From Stenotrophomonas sp. MMGLT7 (GTDB taxonomy: Bacteria; Pseudomonadota; Gammaproteobacteria; Xanthomonadales; Xanthomonadaceae), in contig NZ_JAJOZS010000001.1 of the NCBI RefSeq assembly GCF_021168555.1, positions 1 through 64,000 of the forward strand: a stretch of DNA of 64,000 bases, in the 5' to 3' direction. A program made the translations under genes and the position numbers. Below the pieces are notes generated by a model that saw only the letters and a program-made list of their open reading frames with translations, made no database searches and was not told the DNA's origin. Below, piece by piece: positions 1 through 9,211 of this stretch. The stretch's first letter is position 1; each line of letters opens with the position of its first letter.

Positions 1-73
1 GTCGCGATGAGGCTTTACCGGGAGAGGCCTCATCGCGACTGATGGCCCGGCGGCCACGTAGAGTCGCTCCTAC
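1..73. repeat. Palindromic intergenic repeat, family A (cut by window edge)
   Basis: The left arm GTCGCGATGAGGC and right arm GCCTCATCGCGAC face each other across a short loop. The outer arm GTCGCTCCTAC appears only after about 20 extra bases containing GGCCCGGCGGCC, so this copy looks interrupted. The same family recurs near 2968, 11381, 12916, 14480, 40447, 53731 and 57423. Its left end lies outside the window. Confidence 0.8.
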
Positions 74-116
74 ACACAGAACAGACCAGCACGGTCTTAC
101 CCCCAGCACGAAACCC

Positions 117-2024
117 ATGGATCGCCCCATGCGCCTGCTCGCCGCCTTGCTCCTGCTGCTCGCCCCGGCCCTGGCAGCCGCCCAGGCCACGCCGCAGGCC
201 GACAACAACTACAGCTATGTTCGCTACCGCGCCGACTACGAGGTGCGCGAGGACGCCAGCAGCGTCGAGACCGACCTGTACGAGATCCTGCTCAAGACCA
301 AGTCGGCGGTGGACCGCTTCAGCCAGGTACGGATGAGCTATTCCGAGAAGCTGGAGACGCTGGAGGTGCTGGAGGCGTACTCGCTCACCGCCGACGGCCG
401 GCGCCACGACGTGCCGGAGGACCGCATCTACACCCAGGAGAGCTACTCCAGCGCCTCGGCGGCCATGTACGCCGACCGCAAGGTCAAGGTGGTGGTGTTC
501 CCCAACCTGGCGCCGGGCACGCGCATCGTCTACCGCGTGCGGCGCACCCAGCAGACCCCGTACTTCGCCGGCTACTTCAGCCTGTGGGAGACCTTCAGCG
601 TGTTCTCCCAGTACGACGATGCGGTGGTGACGCTGGCAGCGCCGCGCACGCTGCCCATGCATCTGCATGCCCGCGGCGTGGAAGGCGGCCCCCTGCCGGC
701 GGCGGCGGACGGGATGGCCCGCTGGGAGTGGCGCTATCGCCGCAGCGAGCCGATGAAGAGCCAGAACTGGAGCGCGGCCACCTGGGAGTTCAGCCCGACC
801 ATCATGGCCAGCACCTACGCGGACTGGTCGCGCATGGGCCTGGCCTACCACGTCAAGGGCGGGCAGGCGGCGCAGGTCACGCCCCGGGTGCAGGCATTGG
901 CCGAGCGCATCACCGCCGGCATCGACGACCGCCGCGCCCAGGCCGCGGCCCTGTACGAATGGGTAGGCAAGAACATCCGCTACGTGGCGGTGTACCTGGG
1001 CAACGGCGGACTGGAGCCGAACCCTGCCGACGACATCCTCGAGAACCACTACGGCGACTGCAAGGACCACGTGGTGATCCTGGAGGCGCTGCTGGCGGCC
1101 AAGGGCATCGCCAGCACGCCGGTGCTGATCGGCGCCGGCGGCGGCCCGACGCTGCCGCCGGTGCCGGTGCTGGGCCGCTTCAACCACGCCATCACCTACG
1201 TCCCCGAGTTCGACCTGTACCTGGACTCGACCAGCGCCTACGCCCGCTTCGGGCAGCTGCCGCAGAGCGACCTTGGCGCGCCGGTGCTGCATACCGCCGA
1301 CGGCCGCCTGGCACGCACGCCGGCCGACGACGCGCGGCGCAACGCCTACCGGGTCCAGGCCGACTTCCGTTTCGGCGCCGACGGCAGCGTGACCGGGGAA
1401 ACCCGGCTCGATCCGGGCCAGAGCGGGGAGATCGGCCTGCGCGGCACCTTCGTCCAGCTCAATACCCAGAACCGCGCCCGCATCGAGGAATCGATCCTGG
1501 CCAAGTCCGGCTTCCAGGGCAGCGGCGAACTGGTGCTGCTGGGCGATCCGCTGGACCTGGACCGGCCGTTCGGCTACGCCTACCGCTACCGGGCCGAGGA
1601 CTACGTGGACTTCTCGGTGGTCGGCGGCATGGCGCTGCCGGACATGCCCGGCGCCGACTCGATGCGCGGCATCTACGCCACCGCCTCGGCCGAGAGCAAT
1701 CTCACTCCGTTCTATTGCGACGATAGCCTGCGCGAGGAAACCTACACGCTGGTGTTCCCCGACAGCGTGCCGATCCTGGCGATACCGCGCGATACCGCCT
1801 TCGGCAACGCCGCCGGCGAGTACAGCGCCACCTGGAGGCGCGACGGGCAGACCGTGGTGGCGACCCATCGGCTGCACCGGCGCGCGGTGCACGGCGCCGA
1901 GCAGCTGTGCCGGCCGCAGGACTATCCGGCCTTCCGCCAGCTCCTGCAGCAGGTGCGCCGCGGTTTCCGCGGGCAGGTGCTGTACGGCGACCTGCAGCGG
2001 ATGCAGGTCGGCAACGGCTCCTAG
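117..2024 (+). CDS. Secreted DUF3857 / transglutaminase-like protein
   Basis: A 635-residue protein with an N-terminal hydrophobic signal (about residues 6-22, ending LAAAQA), so it is probably periplasmic. Residues about 30-240 fit a DUF3857 domain. A transglutaminase/protease-like core follows, with a plausible catalytic triad: Cys315 in YGDCKDH, His357 in FNHAI and Asp370 in LDST. These folds catalyse acyl transfer or peptide-bond chemistry, but the substrate of this family is unknown. An upstream in-frame ATG exists at 42, inside the repeat. I chose the ATG at 117 because the signal peptide begins there; the ATG at 129 is equally possible. It stands alone, with lolA 283 bp downstream. Confidence 0.82.
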   Translation: MDRPMRLLAALLLLLAPALAAAQATPQADNNYSYVRYRADYEVREDASSVETDLYEILLKTKSAVDRFSQVRMSYSEKLETLEVLEAYSLTADGRRHDVPEDRIYTQESYSSASAAMYADRKVKVVVFPNLAPGTRIVYRVRRTQQTPYFAGYFSLWETFSVFSQYDDAVVTLAAPRTLPMHLHARGVEGGPLPAAADGMARWEWRYRRSEPMKSQNWSAATWEFSPTIMASTYADWSRMGLAYHVKGGQAAQVTPRVQALAERITAGIDDRRAQAAALYEWVGKNIRYVAVYLGNGGLEPNPADDILENHYGDCKDHVVILEALLAAKGIASTPVLIGAGGGPTLPPVPVLGRFNHAITYVPEFDLYLDSTSAYARFGQLPQSDLGAPVLHTADGRLARTPADDARRNAYRVQADFRFGADGSVTGETRLDPGQSGEIGLRGTFVQLNTQNRARIEESILAKSGFQGSGELVLLGDPLDLDRPFGYAYRYRAEDYVDFSVVGGMALPDMPGADSMRGIYATASAESNLTPFYCDDSLREETYTLVFPDSVPILAIPRDTAFGNAAGEYSATWRRDGQTVVATHRLHRRAVHGAEQLCRPQDYPAFRQLLQQVRRGFRGQVLYGDLQRMQVGNGS

Positions 2025-2307
2025 GAGCGCGGGCGGCAGGAAATGTCCGGGCTGCGAGGCCCGCCGCGCGGTCCCCATCCGCGTCGCTTCCTGGCCTGTT
2101 AGCGCGGCTACAGGCCGGCGAATCGCCACGGCTCCGGCCGTGCACAGCGAACCTTTCGCCTCGAGCATTTCGGCCGCCCGCGCTCTTGGCCTGGCCCGCC
2201 ACGGAGCGGGCTTGCCCGGCCGCTGTCTGAATGCGCGGATGGCGTGACTCGCCCATTCATCTCGATGCGTTCAAAATCCGCCCATTCCCTCTACGGAAAC
2301 GCCCCCG

Positions 2308-2937
2308 ATGCGCCGCACCTTCCGCCATGCCGTCCTTGCCACGGCGCTGCTGTCCACCACCGCGCTGGCCGGTCCCCGCGACGACCTCAAGGCCTTCACC
2401 ACCGGGCTGAAGGGCCTGGACGGCCAGTTCACCCAGCAGGTCTACACCAGCAACGGCAAGCTGAAGGAAAGCTCCAGCGGCCGCGTCGCGCTGTCGGCGC
2501 CGCGGCTGTTCCGCTGGGAGTACGTCAAGCCCTACGAGCAGCTGATCGTGGCCGACGGCAGCAAGGTCTGGGTCTACGATCCGGACCTGCAGCAGGCCAC
2601 GGTGCGCCCGCAGGGCGAGGAGGAGCAGAACAGCCCGCTGTCGGCGCTGGTCGATCCCGGCCGCCTGGATCGCCAGTTCGACGTCAGCGAGGAGGCCGCG
2701 CCGCGCGACGGCCTGCAGTGGCTGGCGCTCTCGCCCAAGCAGGGCACCGAATCGGGCTTCCAGTTCGCCAACCTCGGCTTCGGCAACGGCGGGCTCAGCC
2801 GCATGGAGGTGGTCGATGCCACCGGCCAGCGCACGGTGATCAGCTTCAGCGGCTGGAAGCGCAACCCGTCTTTCGCCGCCGGCACCTTCCGCTATATCCC
2901 GGCCAAGGGCGTGGACGTGGTCGGCGAGGAGCACTGA
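2308..2937 (+). CDS. lolA: Outer-membrane lipoprotein carrier protein LolA
   Basis: A 209-residue periplasmic chaperone that takes lipoproteins from LolCDE at the inner membrane and hands them to LolB at the outer membrane. A signal peptide ends around TALAG (residues 18-22). The mature start has the typical features: a short helix, then LDGQFTQQVY and a beta strand with SSGRVAL and PRLFRWEY (FRW is characteristic). The C-terminal half has SGFQFANLGF, also typical. Length matches the family. In related genomes lolA lies just upstream of rarA, as here apart from the intervening dmeF gene on the other strand. Confidence 0.93.
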   Translation: MRRTFRHAVLATALLSTTALAGPRDDLKAFTTGLKGLDGQFTQQVYTSNGKLKESSSGRVALSAPRLFRWEYVKPYEQLIVADGSKVWVYDPDLQQATVRPQGEEEQNSPLSALVDPGRLDRQFDVSEEAAPRDGLQWLALSPKQGTESGFQFANLGFGNGGLSRMEVVDATGQRTVISFSGWKRNPSFAAGTFRYIPAKGVDVVGEEH

Positions 2938-2967
2938 CCACGTCCACGCCCCTTGCGGAGGCGGCAT

Positions 2968-3035
2968 GTAGGAGCGACTTCAGTCGCGATGAGGCTTTAC
3001 TGGCAAGGCCCCATCGCGACTGAAGTCGCTCCTGC
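2968..3035. repeat. Palindromic intergenic repeat, family A
   Basis: GTAGGAGCGACTTCAGTCGC at the left is mirrored by GCGACTGAAGTCGCTCCTGC at the right, with a GATGAGGC/GCCCCATC inner stem and a short loop. It lies between the convergent lolA and dmeF genes, where its RNA hairpin could act as a transcription end for either. Confidence 0.88.
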
Positions 3036-3059
3036 AGCGTTTCCCACGGGCAAGCGCGA

Positions 3060-4052
3060 TCAGGCCGGGCACTGCTGCACCTCGATGCTGACGTGCTCCA
3101 GGCCGTGCAGCCCCTGCAGCCGGCGGCGGTAGGCCTGCAGCGGCTGCGGCTCGTGCGTCACCAGCGAGACGATCGCGGCGTAGTGGCCGGGCCCGACCCG
3201 CCACACGTGCAGGTCGGCGACGCGGTCGTCGCCGGTCTCGATCCGCTCGCGGATGCGCTGCAGTAGCGCCGGCGAGACCGAGGCATCCAGCAGCACCGCG
3301 CCGGTATCGCGAAGCAGGCCCACCGACCAGCGCGCGATGACCACCGCGCCGACCACGCCGATCAGCGCGTCCACCCACAGCCAGCCCATCCCGCGCGCCA
3401 GCAGCAGCGCGACGATCGCCAGCACCGAGGTCAGCGCGTCGGCCAGCACGTGCAGGTAGGCCGAGCGCAGGTTGTGGTCGGTATGGGCGTGCGCGTCGGC
3501 ATGCGTGTGCTCGTGCGCATGGTCGTGATCGTGGTGATGCTCGTCGGTGTCGTGCCGGTGGCCGTGATCGTGATCGTGATCGTGATGATGGTGCTCGCCG
3601 GACAGCAGCCAGGCGCTGGCCAGGTTCACCGCCAGGCCCAGCGAGGCGACCCACAGCGCCTCGTCGAAGGCGATCGGCACCGGCCGCGCCAGCCGCAGCA
3701 GCGATTCGACCGCGATGCCGAGCGCGACCAGCCCCAGCACCAGCGCGCTGGCGAAGCCCGCCAGGTCGCCGACCTTGCCGGTGCCGAAGCTGAAGCGCGG
3801 GTCGTCGCGGTGCCGGCGTGCGAACCAGTAGGCCAGGCCGGTCAGCGACAGCGCGCCGGCGTGGGTGGCCATGTGCATGCCGTCGGCCAGCAGCGCCATC
3901 GAGCCGGTCCACCAGCCGGCGACGATCTCGCCGACCATCATCGCCGCGGTCAGCCCGACCACCCACCAGGTGCGCCGGGCATTGCGCTGGTGCCGCTCGC
4001 CGAGGAAGTCGTGGCGGTGGCTGAAGGCGTGCAGGGAATCGTGGTGGGACAT
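3060..4052 (-). CDS. dmeF: Cation diffusion facilitator, DmeF-type Co/Ni efflux pump
   Basis: A 330-residue inner-membrane CDF transporter with six predicted membrane segments. The start HDFLGERHQRNARRTWW and the TM2 motif ADGMHMATHAG are characteristic of the DmeF branch, whose members export Co(II) and Ni(II) by proton antiport. A very His-rich cytoplasmic loop, about residues 155-195 (repeated HDHDH and HAHEH), lies between TM4 and TM5. TM5 carries HVLADALTS, the metal-site HxxxD. A C-terminal cytoplasmic domain follows. Metal specificity is inferred from the subfamily; Zn or Cd cannot be excluded. It is convergent with lolA and divergent from rarA. Confidence 0.87.
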   Translation of the reverse strand: MSHHDSLHAFSHRHDFLGERHQRNARRTWWVVGLTAAMMVGEIVAGWWTGSMALLADGMHMATHAGALSLTGLAYWFARRHRDDPRFSFGTGKVGDLAGFASALVLGLVALGIAVESLLRLARPVPIAFDEALWVASLGLAVNLASAWLLSGEHHHHDHDHDHGHRHDTDEHHHDHDHAHEHTHADAHAHTDHNLRSAYLHVLADALTSVLAIVALLLARGMGWLWVDALIGVVGAVVIARWSVGLLRDTGAVLLDASVSPALLQRIRERIETGDDRVADLHVWRVGPGHYAAIVSLVTHEPQPLQAYRRRLQGLHGLEHVSIEVQQCPA

Positions 4053-4141
4053 GGCGCTGCCGGACGGTGGGGGGGCCGGGCCATGGTGAAAGCGCCGCGG
4101 GTGCGCCGCAAGCCCGTCGCACCGGCTGCGACGGGGCCGGG

Positions 4142-4147
4142 TAAAAT
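4142..4147 (+). promoter_or_regulatory. Candidate -10 box of rarA (leaderless arrangement)
   Basis: TAAAAT is followed by exactly six bases and then the GTG at 4154. A start site 6-7 bases after the -10 would coincide with the start codon, giving an mRNA without a 5' leader. No good -35 is visible. The same spacing is seen before mtnA. Confidence 0.5.
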
Positions 4148-4153
4148 GGCGCG

Positions 4154-5518
4154 GTGGCCAGAAACCGATCCCAGCCGTTCCCGGTGCAAGACCTGCTGAG
4201 CGTGGACCAGGAGCACATGCGGCCCCTGGCCGAGCGCATGCGCCCGCGTACCCTGGACGAGATGGTGGGGCAGAAGCGCCTGCTCGCCGCCGACACCGCG
4301 CTGCGGCGGGCGGTCGAATCCGGGCGCGTGCACTCGATGATCCTGTGGGGGCCGCCCGGCTGCGGCAAGACCACGCTGGCGCTGCTGCTGGCGCACTACG
4401 CCGATGCCGAGTTCCGCGCCATCTCCGCGGTGCTGTCCGGGCTGCCGGAAGTGCGCCAGGTGCTGGCCGAGGCCGCTCAGCGCTTCGCCGAGGGCCGCCG
4501 CACGGTGCTGTTCGTCGACGAGGTGCACCGTTTCAACAAGGCCCAGCAGGACGCGTTCCTGCCGCACATCGAGCGCGGCACCATCATCTTCGTCGGCGCC
4601 ACCACCGAGAATCCCTCGTTCGAGCTGAACTCGGCACTGCTGTCGCGCTGCCGCGTGCACGTGCTGGAGGCAGTGTCGGCCGCGGACATCGTCGAGGCGC
4701 TGCGGCGGGCGCTGGACGACGGCGAGCGCGGCCTGGGCGGGCAGGGCATCCGCATCACCGACGAGTCGCTGCACGAGATCGCCAGCGCCGCCGACGGCGA
4801 CGTGCGCCGCGCCCTGACCCTGCTGGAGATCGCCGCCGAACTGGCGCTGGGCGAGGGCGGCGAGATCACCCCGCAGACCCTGCTGCAGGTGCTGGCCGAC
4901 CGCACCCGCCGCTTCGACAAGGGCGGCGAGCAGTTCTACGACCAGATCTCGGCGCTGCACAAGTCGGTGCGCAGCTCCAACCCGGACGCGGCGCTGTACT
5001 GGCTCACGCGCATGCTCGACGGCGGCTGCGACCCGGCCTACCTGGCGCGGCGGCTCACGCGCATGGCGATCGAGGACATCGGCCTGGCCGACCCGCGCGC
5101 GCAGACCATGGCGCTGGAGGCCTGGGACATCTACGAGCGCCTGGGCAGCCCCGAGGGCGAGCTGGCGTTCGCGCAGCTGGTGCTGTACCTGGCCAGCACC
5201 GCCAAGTCCAATGCCGGCTACGCCGCCTTCAACCAGGCCAAGGCCGAGGTGCGCGAGACCGGCACCCAGGAGGTGCCGCTGCACCTGCGCAACGCGCCGA
5301 CCAAGCTGATGAAGAACCTCGGCTACGGCAAGGACTACCAGTACGACCACGACGTCGAGGGCGGCATCGCGCTGGACCAGACCGGCTTCCCGGACGCGAT
5401 GGGCGAGCGGGTCTACTACCGCCCGGTCGAGCGCGGGATGGAGATCAAGCTCAAGGAGAAGCTGGATCGCCTGCGCGCGGCGCGCGAGCAGGCCCGCGGC
5501 GGCAAGCCCGGGGTCTGA
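4154..5518 (+). CDS. rarA: Replication-associated recombination protein RarA (MgsA)
   Basis: A 454-residue AAA+ ATPase of the clamp-loader-like RarA/WRNIP1 family that acts at stalled replication forks. Walker A is GPPGCGKTT (residues 66-74) and Walker B is VLFVDEVHRFNK (about 118-129). Sensor 1 lies in the region GATTENPSFELN and the Arg finger in LLSRCRVHVL. The C-terminal MgsA tetramerisation domain ends with the typical YGKDYQYDHD segment. The start is GTG at 4154. An internal ATG at 4217 would also keep the domain, but it drops the N-terminal SSB-interaction-like stretch. Confidence 0.93.
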   Translation: MARNRSQPFPVQDLLSVDQEHMRPLAERMRPRTLDEMVGQKRLLAADTALRRAVESGRVHSMILWGPPGCGKTTLALLLAHYADAEFRAISAVLSGLPEVRQVLAEAAQRFAEGRRTVLFVDEVHRFNKAQQDAFLPHIERGTIIFVGATTENPSFELNSALLSRCRVHVLEAVSAADIVEALRRALDDGERGLGGQGIRITDESLHEIASAADGDVRRALTLLEIAAELALGEGGEITPQTLLQVLADRTRRFDKGGEQFYDQISALHKSVRSSNPDAALYWLTRMLDGGCDPAYLARRLTRMAIEDIGLADPRAQTMALEAWDIYERLGSPEGELAFAQLVLYLASTAKSNAGYAAFNQAKAEVRETGTQEVPLHLRNAPTKLMKNLGYGKDYQYDHDVEGGIALDQTGFPDAMGERVYYRPVERGMEIKLKEKLDRLRAAREQARGGKPGV

Positions 5519-5578
5519 CCGGGAAACCGGCATTGCACGCGAGACGCCGCCTTGTCGCGGCAGATCGTGAACGCCCGA

Positions 5579-5650
5579 TTCTCCCTTCCCCCGCTTGCGG
5601 GGGAAGGTGCCGAAGGCGGATGGGGGAGGCGCCGAAGGCGCCGCGAATGG
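5579..5650. repeat. Repeat family B with hairpin, downstream of rarA
   Basis: CTTCCCCC (5585-5592) and GGGGGAAG (5599-5606) form a perfect 8-bp stem, followed by GGTGCCGAAGGCGGATGGGGG. The same module is present near 46395 and 63041. Here the element is short, and it could end rarA transcription. Confidence 0.75.
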
Positions 5651-5686
5651 CAAAAGCCGCGGAAAACACGCTGCCGTCGCATCGGG

Positions 5687-6232
5687 TCACTGCAGCGGCA
5701 GGCGAATATCGACCAGTTTCCAGCGCAGGCCGTCGCGGGCGAACACGAACACCAGCGGCTGGCCGTCCTCGCCATGCACGGTGGCGGTGAAGCGCGAGGT
5801 CGATTCGAAGCGGTGCTCGGCCTCCTTCAGCGGATCGGCCGGCACCGGCCGGGCGTAGCTGTCGCCGCCGACGGTGTCGCCGCTGGCGCGCTTCCACAGG
5901 CTGCGGCCCTGCAGCAGCGCGCCGATGCCCAGTGGCGTGACCAAGGCGTCGACGCCGGCAGCGGTGACGCCGCCGGCCATCGACAACGCGAACGCCCCCA
6001 GCAGGCCGGACTGCAGCTGTGGCCCGGCCTGCCGCACCAGGTAGTCGTCCAGCTGGGCCTTGAGATTGACCCGCAGCGCGGGGAAATCGACGTAGCGCTG
6101 CAGGCGCCCGGTATCCTGCTGCTGGATCGCCTGGGTGATGCCGCGGATGGCCAGGTACGGGCCGGCGGCGACGTAGCCGGCCAGCGCCAGCACCGCCAGC
6201 AACGGCAATGCCCACCACCACTTCTTGCTCAT
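5687..6232 (-). CDS. DUF2939 domain protein, single-pass membrane anchored
   Basis: A 181-residue protein starting MSKKWWWALPL with one N-terminal membrane segment (about residues 5-25, LPLLAVLALAGYVAAGPYLA). This is followed by the helix AIRGITQAIQQQDTGRLQRYVDF, typical of DUF2939, and a C-terminal beta-rich part. The bulk is probably periplasmic. No biochemical function is known for the family. The reading frame stays open about 130 bases further upstream, but the start at 6232 has a GGCGGAA ribosome site and directly precedes the membrane anchor. Confidence 0.78.
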   Translation of the reverse strand: MSKKWWWALPLLAVLALAGYVAAGPYLAIRGITQAIQQQDTGRLQRYVDFPALRVNLKAQLDDYLVRQAGPQLQSGLLGAFALSMAGGVTAAGVDALVTPLGIGALLQGRSLWKRASGDTVGGDSYARPVPADPLKEAEHRFESTSRFTATVHGEDGQPLVFVFARDGLRWKLVDIRLPLQ

Positions 6233-7006
6233 TTCCGCCCTGCGGTCGATGCGATGGTCGCAGGATACGCGCTGGCACCATGGCCGTCTCGGCAGTTGAC
6301 GGATTTCACTGTTGAAGTCGCCGGATGACCAGCCGTGAGCAGCCGTTCGGTTGTGGTGAAGCATTTGGGCTGCTGCAAAGCGTTGCGCGCCTGCCGTGTA
6401 CCTGTCCGGGGAAAACCCGATCGTCGCTCCCGCGCAGGCATGAGCCCAGGGACGTTGCCACGATCCGCTCGAAAGTCCCTGGATGATCAGCCGTCCGGCT
6501 GCTCGAGAAGCGTTTCCCGCCTGCGCGCACTACTGTCCGGAGAAGTCTTCCTGCCTTGCCAGCGATGGTTTACGGCAACGTCGTTGCGACGTCGCTTGGC
6601 TACGACGAGACGTCGATCCTGGCGCCGGCATCCGTGTACTCGTCGACCCCGCGGCTTTCCACAGCGCCATGGCTGGCCAAGCGGAAACCCAGTGCCTGTG
6701 CCTTGAAGGGCGAGGCTACCGAGACTTCGTAGCTGGCTGATTTCACTGCGGAAGTCCCTGGCTCCCCGCTTTCGCGGGGACGACGACTTCAATCTTTCCG
6801 AGCATGAACCGCGTCACTGCGGACGACGACAGCAGTGCGCCTGCGCGGGGACGACGAGAACCAAGGTCCGGCGCGCGAGCCTCGATCCGGGTCCCGGCAG
6901 TGCTCAGGCACACCGAGAGCCTTGTTCCCGGCACTCGCCGTCCCGGCGACGAAACTTCCCCTGCATTCGCGGGGGATGACGGGTTCGGTTGTCCCGGGCA
7001 TGGGCA
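6233..7006. repeat. Non-coding region with degenerate dispersed repeats, family C
   Basis: No convincing gene lies here. The stretch contains several diverged copies of a dispersed repeat. Recognisable modules are CCCAGTGCCTGTGCCTTGAA (around 6688) followed by GTAGCTGGCTGATTTCACTG, and CTGCGCGGGGACGACG variants around 6770-6860. The module around 6687-6750 recurs in inverted orientation near 55316-55380. Short open frames across it encode arginine/serine-rich low-complexity peptides and lack ribosome sites. Confidence 0.7.
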
Positions 7007-7043
7007 GCCCCGCTGCGGCTGGTCGGGACAGCCGCAGCGGGGC
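7007..7043 (-). terminator. Strong hairpin downstream of the tannase-family gene
   Basis: GCCCCGCTGCGGCTG (7007-7021) and CAGCCGCAGCGGGGC (7029-7043) form a perfect 15-bp stem with a 7-base loop, 5 bp past the stop codon of the minus-strand gene. There is no U-tract, so it may be a transcript-end stabiliser rather than a true intrinsic terminator. Confidence 0.6.
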
Positions 7044-7048
7044 GAGGC

Positions 7049-8992
7049 TCATTCGGCCACCAGCTTGCCGTCCATCACGCGATAGGACTTCTGGTTGTCC
7101 GGGCCGATGAGCCCGGCCGCCTCGCTGTCGAAGACCTGCGGCAGCGTCACCGGGGACTTCTCCGGCACGTAGTTGGCGGCATCGTTCGGGTCGCCCTGGC
7201 CGGTATAGCGCGCGATATTGGGGTAGGCGAATACCGGGCGCGTGGCCCCCGCCTTGGCGGCGGGCTGGGCGAAGGGACTGCTGGCCATCACCGGCGCATG
7301 CAGGCGTCCGCCGTTACCGCCGGCTGCGGGACCGGCCGCCGCGTCTTCGCCTTTCGTGGATCCGGGGCCGCCCGGGCCACCGGCGGGTGAGGCGCCATCC
7401 GGCCCGTGCCCGCGTCCGGGACCGCCGGCGGGAGGACCGCCAGGACCACCGGAAGCCTGTTCCACCTTGGCGGTGAGCAGGCGGTCGGGGGCGTGCTGCT
7501 GTTCGGTCCACAGCATCAGCGGCGTCAGCACGTCCACGTCGGTGTAGCCGTCGCCGCCGCCGCAGTGGCCCACGCCCGGCAGCAGGAACAGGCGCATGAA
7601 GCCGTCGGTGACCTCGGTGCCGAGCTGCTTCTGCACGCCCTGGTAGTAGGCGATCGAGACCGACGGGGTGATCGAGGTGTCGGACCAGCCGTGCCACAGG
7701 ATCAGCTTGCCGCCGCGCTGCTGGAACGGGCCCAGGTCGGTGTTGGCAGCGTTGTACAGCGGCGCCAGTTCGGTCACGCGCTCGAACGTGGCCCGGTCGA
7801 AGGCGAACCGGCTCAGGTCGCCGGCCTGGGCGTCCACGCTGGGCAGGATGACGTACTGCAGCGAGCGGCTGGCCATACCGGCGCTCATTGAGGTGGCGTC
7901 GGCGCTGGCCGGCAGCATCCATTGCGCCTCCGAGCCGGGCTCGACGCCGCCGATGGCGAAGCGGCGGCCCTGCGCGTCGGCGGGTCCTGCGTAGAGCTTG
8001 CGCGCCACCTCCACTTCCTCGGCGGTCAGGCACTTGGAGGTGTCGCTGGCGCTTTGCGCACACTGCACCGAGGCGGGGTCGAAGTCGCAGGCACGCGGGT
8101 CCTGCAGCAGTCCATCCTGCAAGCCCGACAGCGTCGGGCAGTGGGCAAGGGCGGCGGCGTGCAGGATCGGCAGGCGGTCGAGCAGGAGGATGTTGCTGCC
8201 GTCGGCGCGCTTGTTCGCCAGCACGTTCCAGGCGTGGTAGAACGAATTCTGCACCTGGAACAGCGCTGCCGGGGCGCCGGCGGAGATGCCGTCGAAGTCG
8301 TCCGGGAAGCGCTGGGCCTCCATCAGCGCCTCGCGGCCGCCGTCCGAGCAGCCGACGAAGTAGGAGTAGCGGGGCTCCTGGCCGTAGAACGCCTTGATCA
8401 GCGCCTTGGCGACCTGGGTGGTTTGGTGGTTGGCGCGGTAGGCAAAATCGATCCGCTTCTGCGGATCGGCGCCGAACGCGGCCTCGTCGTCGCCGCCCAT
8501 CGAGCCGGTGTGGCCCATGTCGGTCCCGGCGACGACGAACTCGCCGTTCAGCGCCGGGGCGCAGCGGCTGGCATTGCTGATGCCGACCCGGGTCATGCCG
8601 CACAGGCCGCCGCAGCCGCCCAGCAGGAAGCGCTGGGTCCAGCGCTCGACCGGCAGGTCGACCTCGAAGCCGATGGTCGGTTCGATGTTGCCCACGACCT
8701 TGCAGAACGGGCCCTGCGCGGTATCGATCAACGAGGCCTCGGTGATGCTGACCGCGGCATCGGCGGCACCGGCCAGCTCGGTCCCGGCCAGCTGTTCGCA
8801 CGACAGCACCGGCTTGACGACCGGCAGGGCCTGGATGGCCGGCGTCGCGGCGTTTTCGGCCGTGGCCGCGGCGGCGGGTGCGGTCGCGGCCTGGTCCCGG
8901 TTGCGCGAGCAACCGGCGGCGATTGCAGCCAGCAGGCAGGTCATGGCCAGTACGGCAAGCGGGCGTCCGTGGGATTTCCTTGTTCGGTCCAT
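7049..8992 (-). CDS. Tannase/feruloyl esterase family lipoprotein
   Basis: A 647-residue alpha/beta hydrolase of the tannase/feruloyl esterase family, which cleaves ester bonds of phenolic acids such as gallate or ferulate. The signal peptide has a lipobox (IAAGC), so it is a lipoprotein. Catalytic elements are GCSDGGREAL (Ser near 216), HGWSDTSI (Asp) and GVGHCGGG (His). Paired cysteines flank the active site, as is typical. An unusual Gly/Pro-rich segment, about residues 510-565, interrupts the C-terminal third. The start is at 8992, where the signal peptide begins; an upstream in-frame ATG at 9073 adds a non-signal stretch. Actual substrate unknown. Confidence 0.85.
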   Translation of the reverse strand: MDRTRKSHGRPLAVLAMTCLLAAIAAGCSRNRDQAATAPAAAATAENAATPAIQALPVVKPVLSCEQLAGTELAGAADAAVSITEASLIDTAQGPFCKVVGNIEPTIGFEVDLPVERWTQRFLLGGCGGLCGMTRVGISNASRCAPALNGEFVVAGTDMGHTGSMGGDDEAAFGADPQKRIDFAYRANHQTTQVAKALIKAFYGQEPRYSYFVGCSDGGREALMEAQRFPDDFDGISAGAPAALFQVQNSFYHAWNVLANKRADGSNILLLDRLPILHAAALAHCPTLSGLQDGLLQDPRACDFDPASVQCAQSASDTSKCLTAEEVEVARKLYAGPADAQGRRFAIGGVEPGSEAQWMLPASADATSMSAGMASRSLQYVILPSVDAQAGDLSRFAFDRATFERVTELAPLYNAANTDLGPFQQRGGKLILWHGWSDTSITPSVSIAYYQGVQKQLGTEVTDGFMRLFLLPGVGHCGGGDGYTDVDVLTPLMLWTEQQHAPDRLLTAKVEQASGGPGGPPAGGPGRGHGPDGASPAGGPGGPGSTKGEDAAAGPAAGGNGGRLHAPVMASSPFAQPAAKAGATRPVFAYPNIARYTGQGDPNDAANYVPEKSPVTLPQVFDSEAAGLIGPDNQKSYRVMDGKLVAE

Positions 8993-9211
8993 GGTTCTCC
9001 ATTGCCTCGGTTTGGGTCTGGGGGCCGGGCACGGCAATGCCGGCCCGGCGGTCGCCGGGACCTTATCGCACATCGGTGTTGGCCGTTTATGCCGGCCGAT
9101 GGCCTGACTGGAACACGCCTGGCCGCGGTCGTGCCCGGAGCCAGTTCAATGCCTGGTCGTGCCGCGGCGATTGGTTGGCTGCCCCTGCCTATCGAAGCTT
9201 CCAGGCGGTGC

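Noticed and set aside
6333-6740. Small genes in the 6.2-7.0 kb gap
   Set aside because: The frames overlap dispersed repeat copies, have no ribosome sites and give low-complexity basic peptides.
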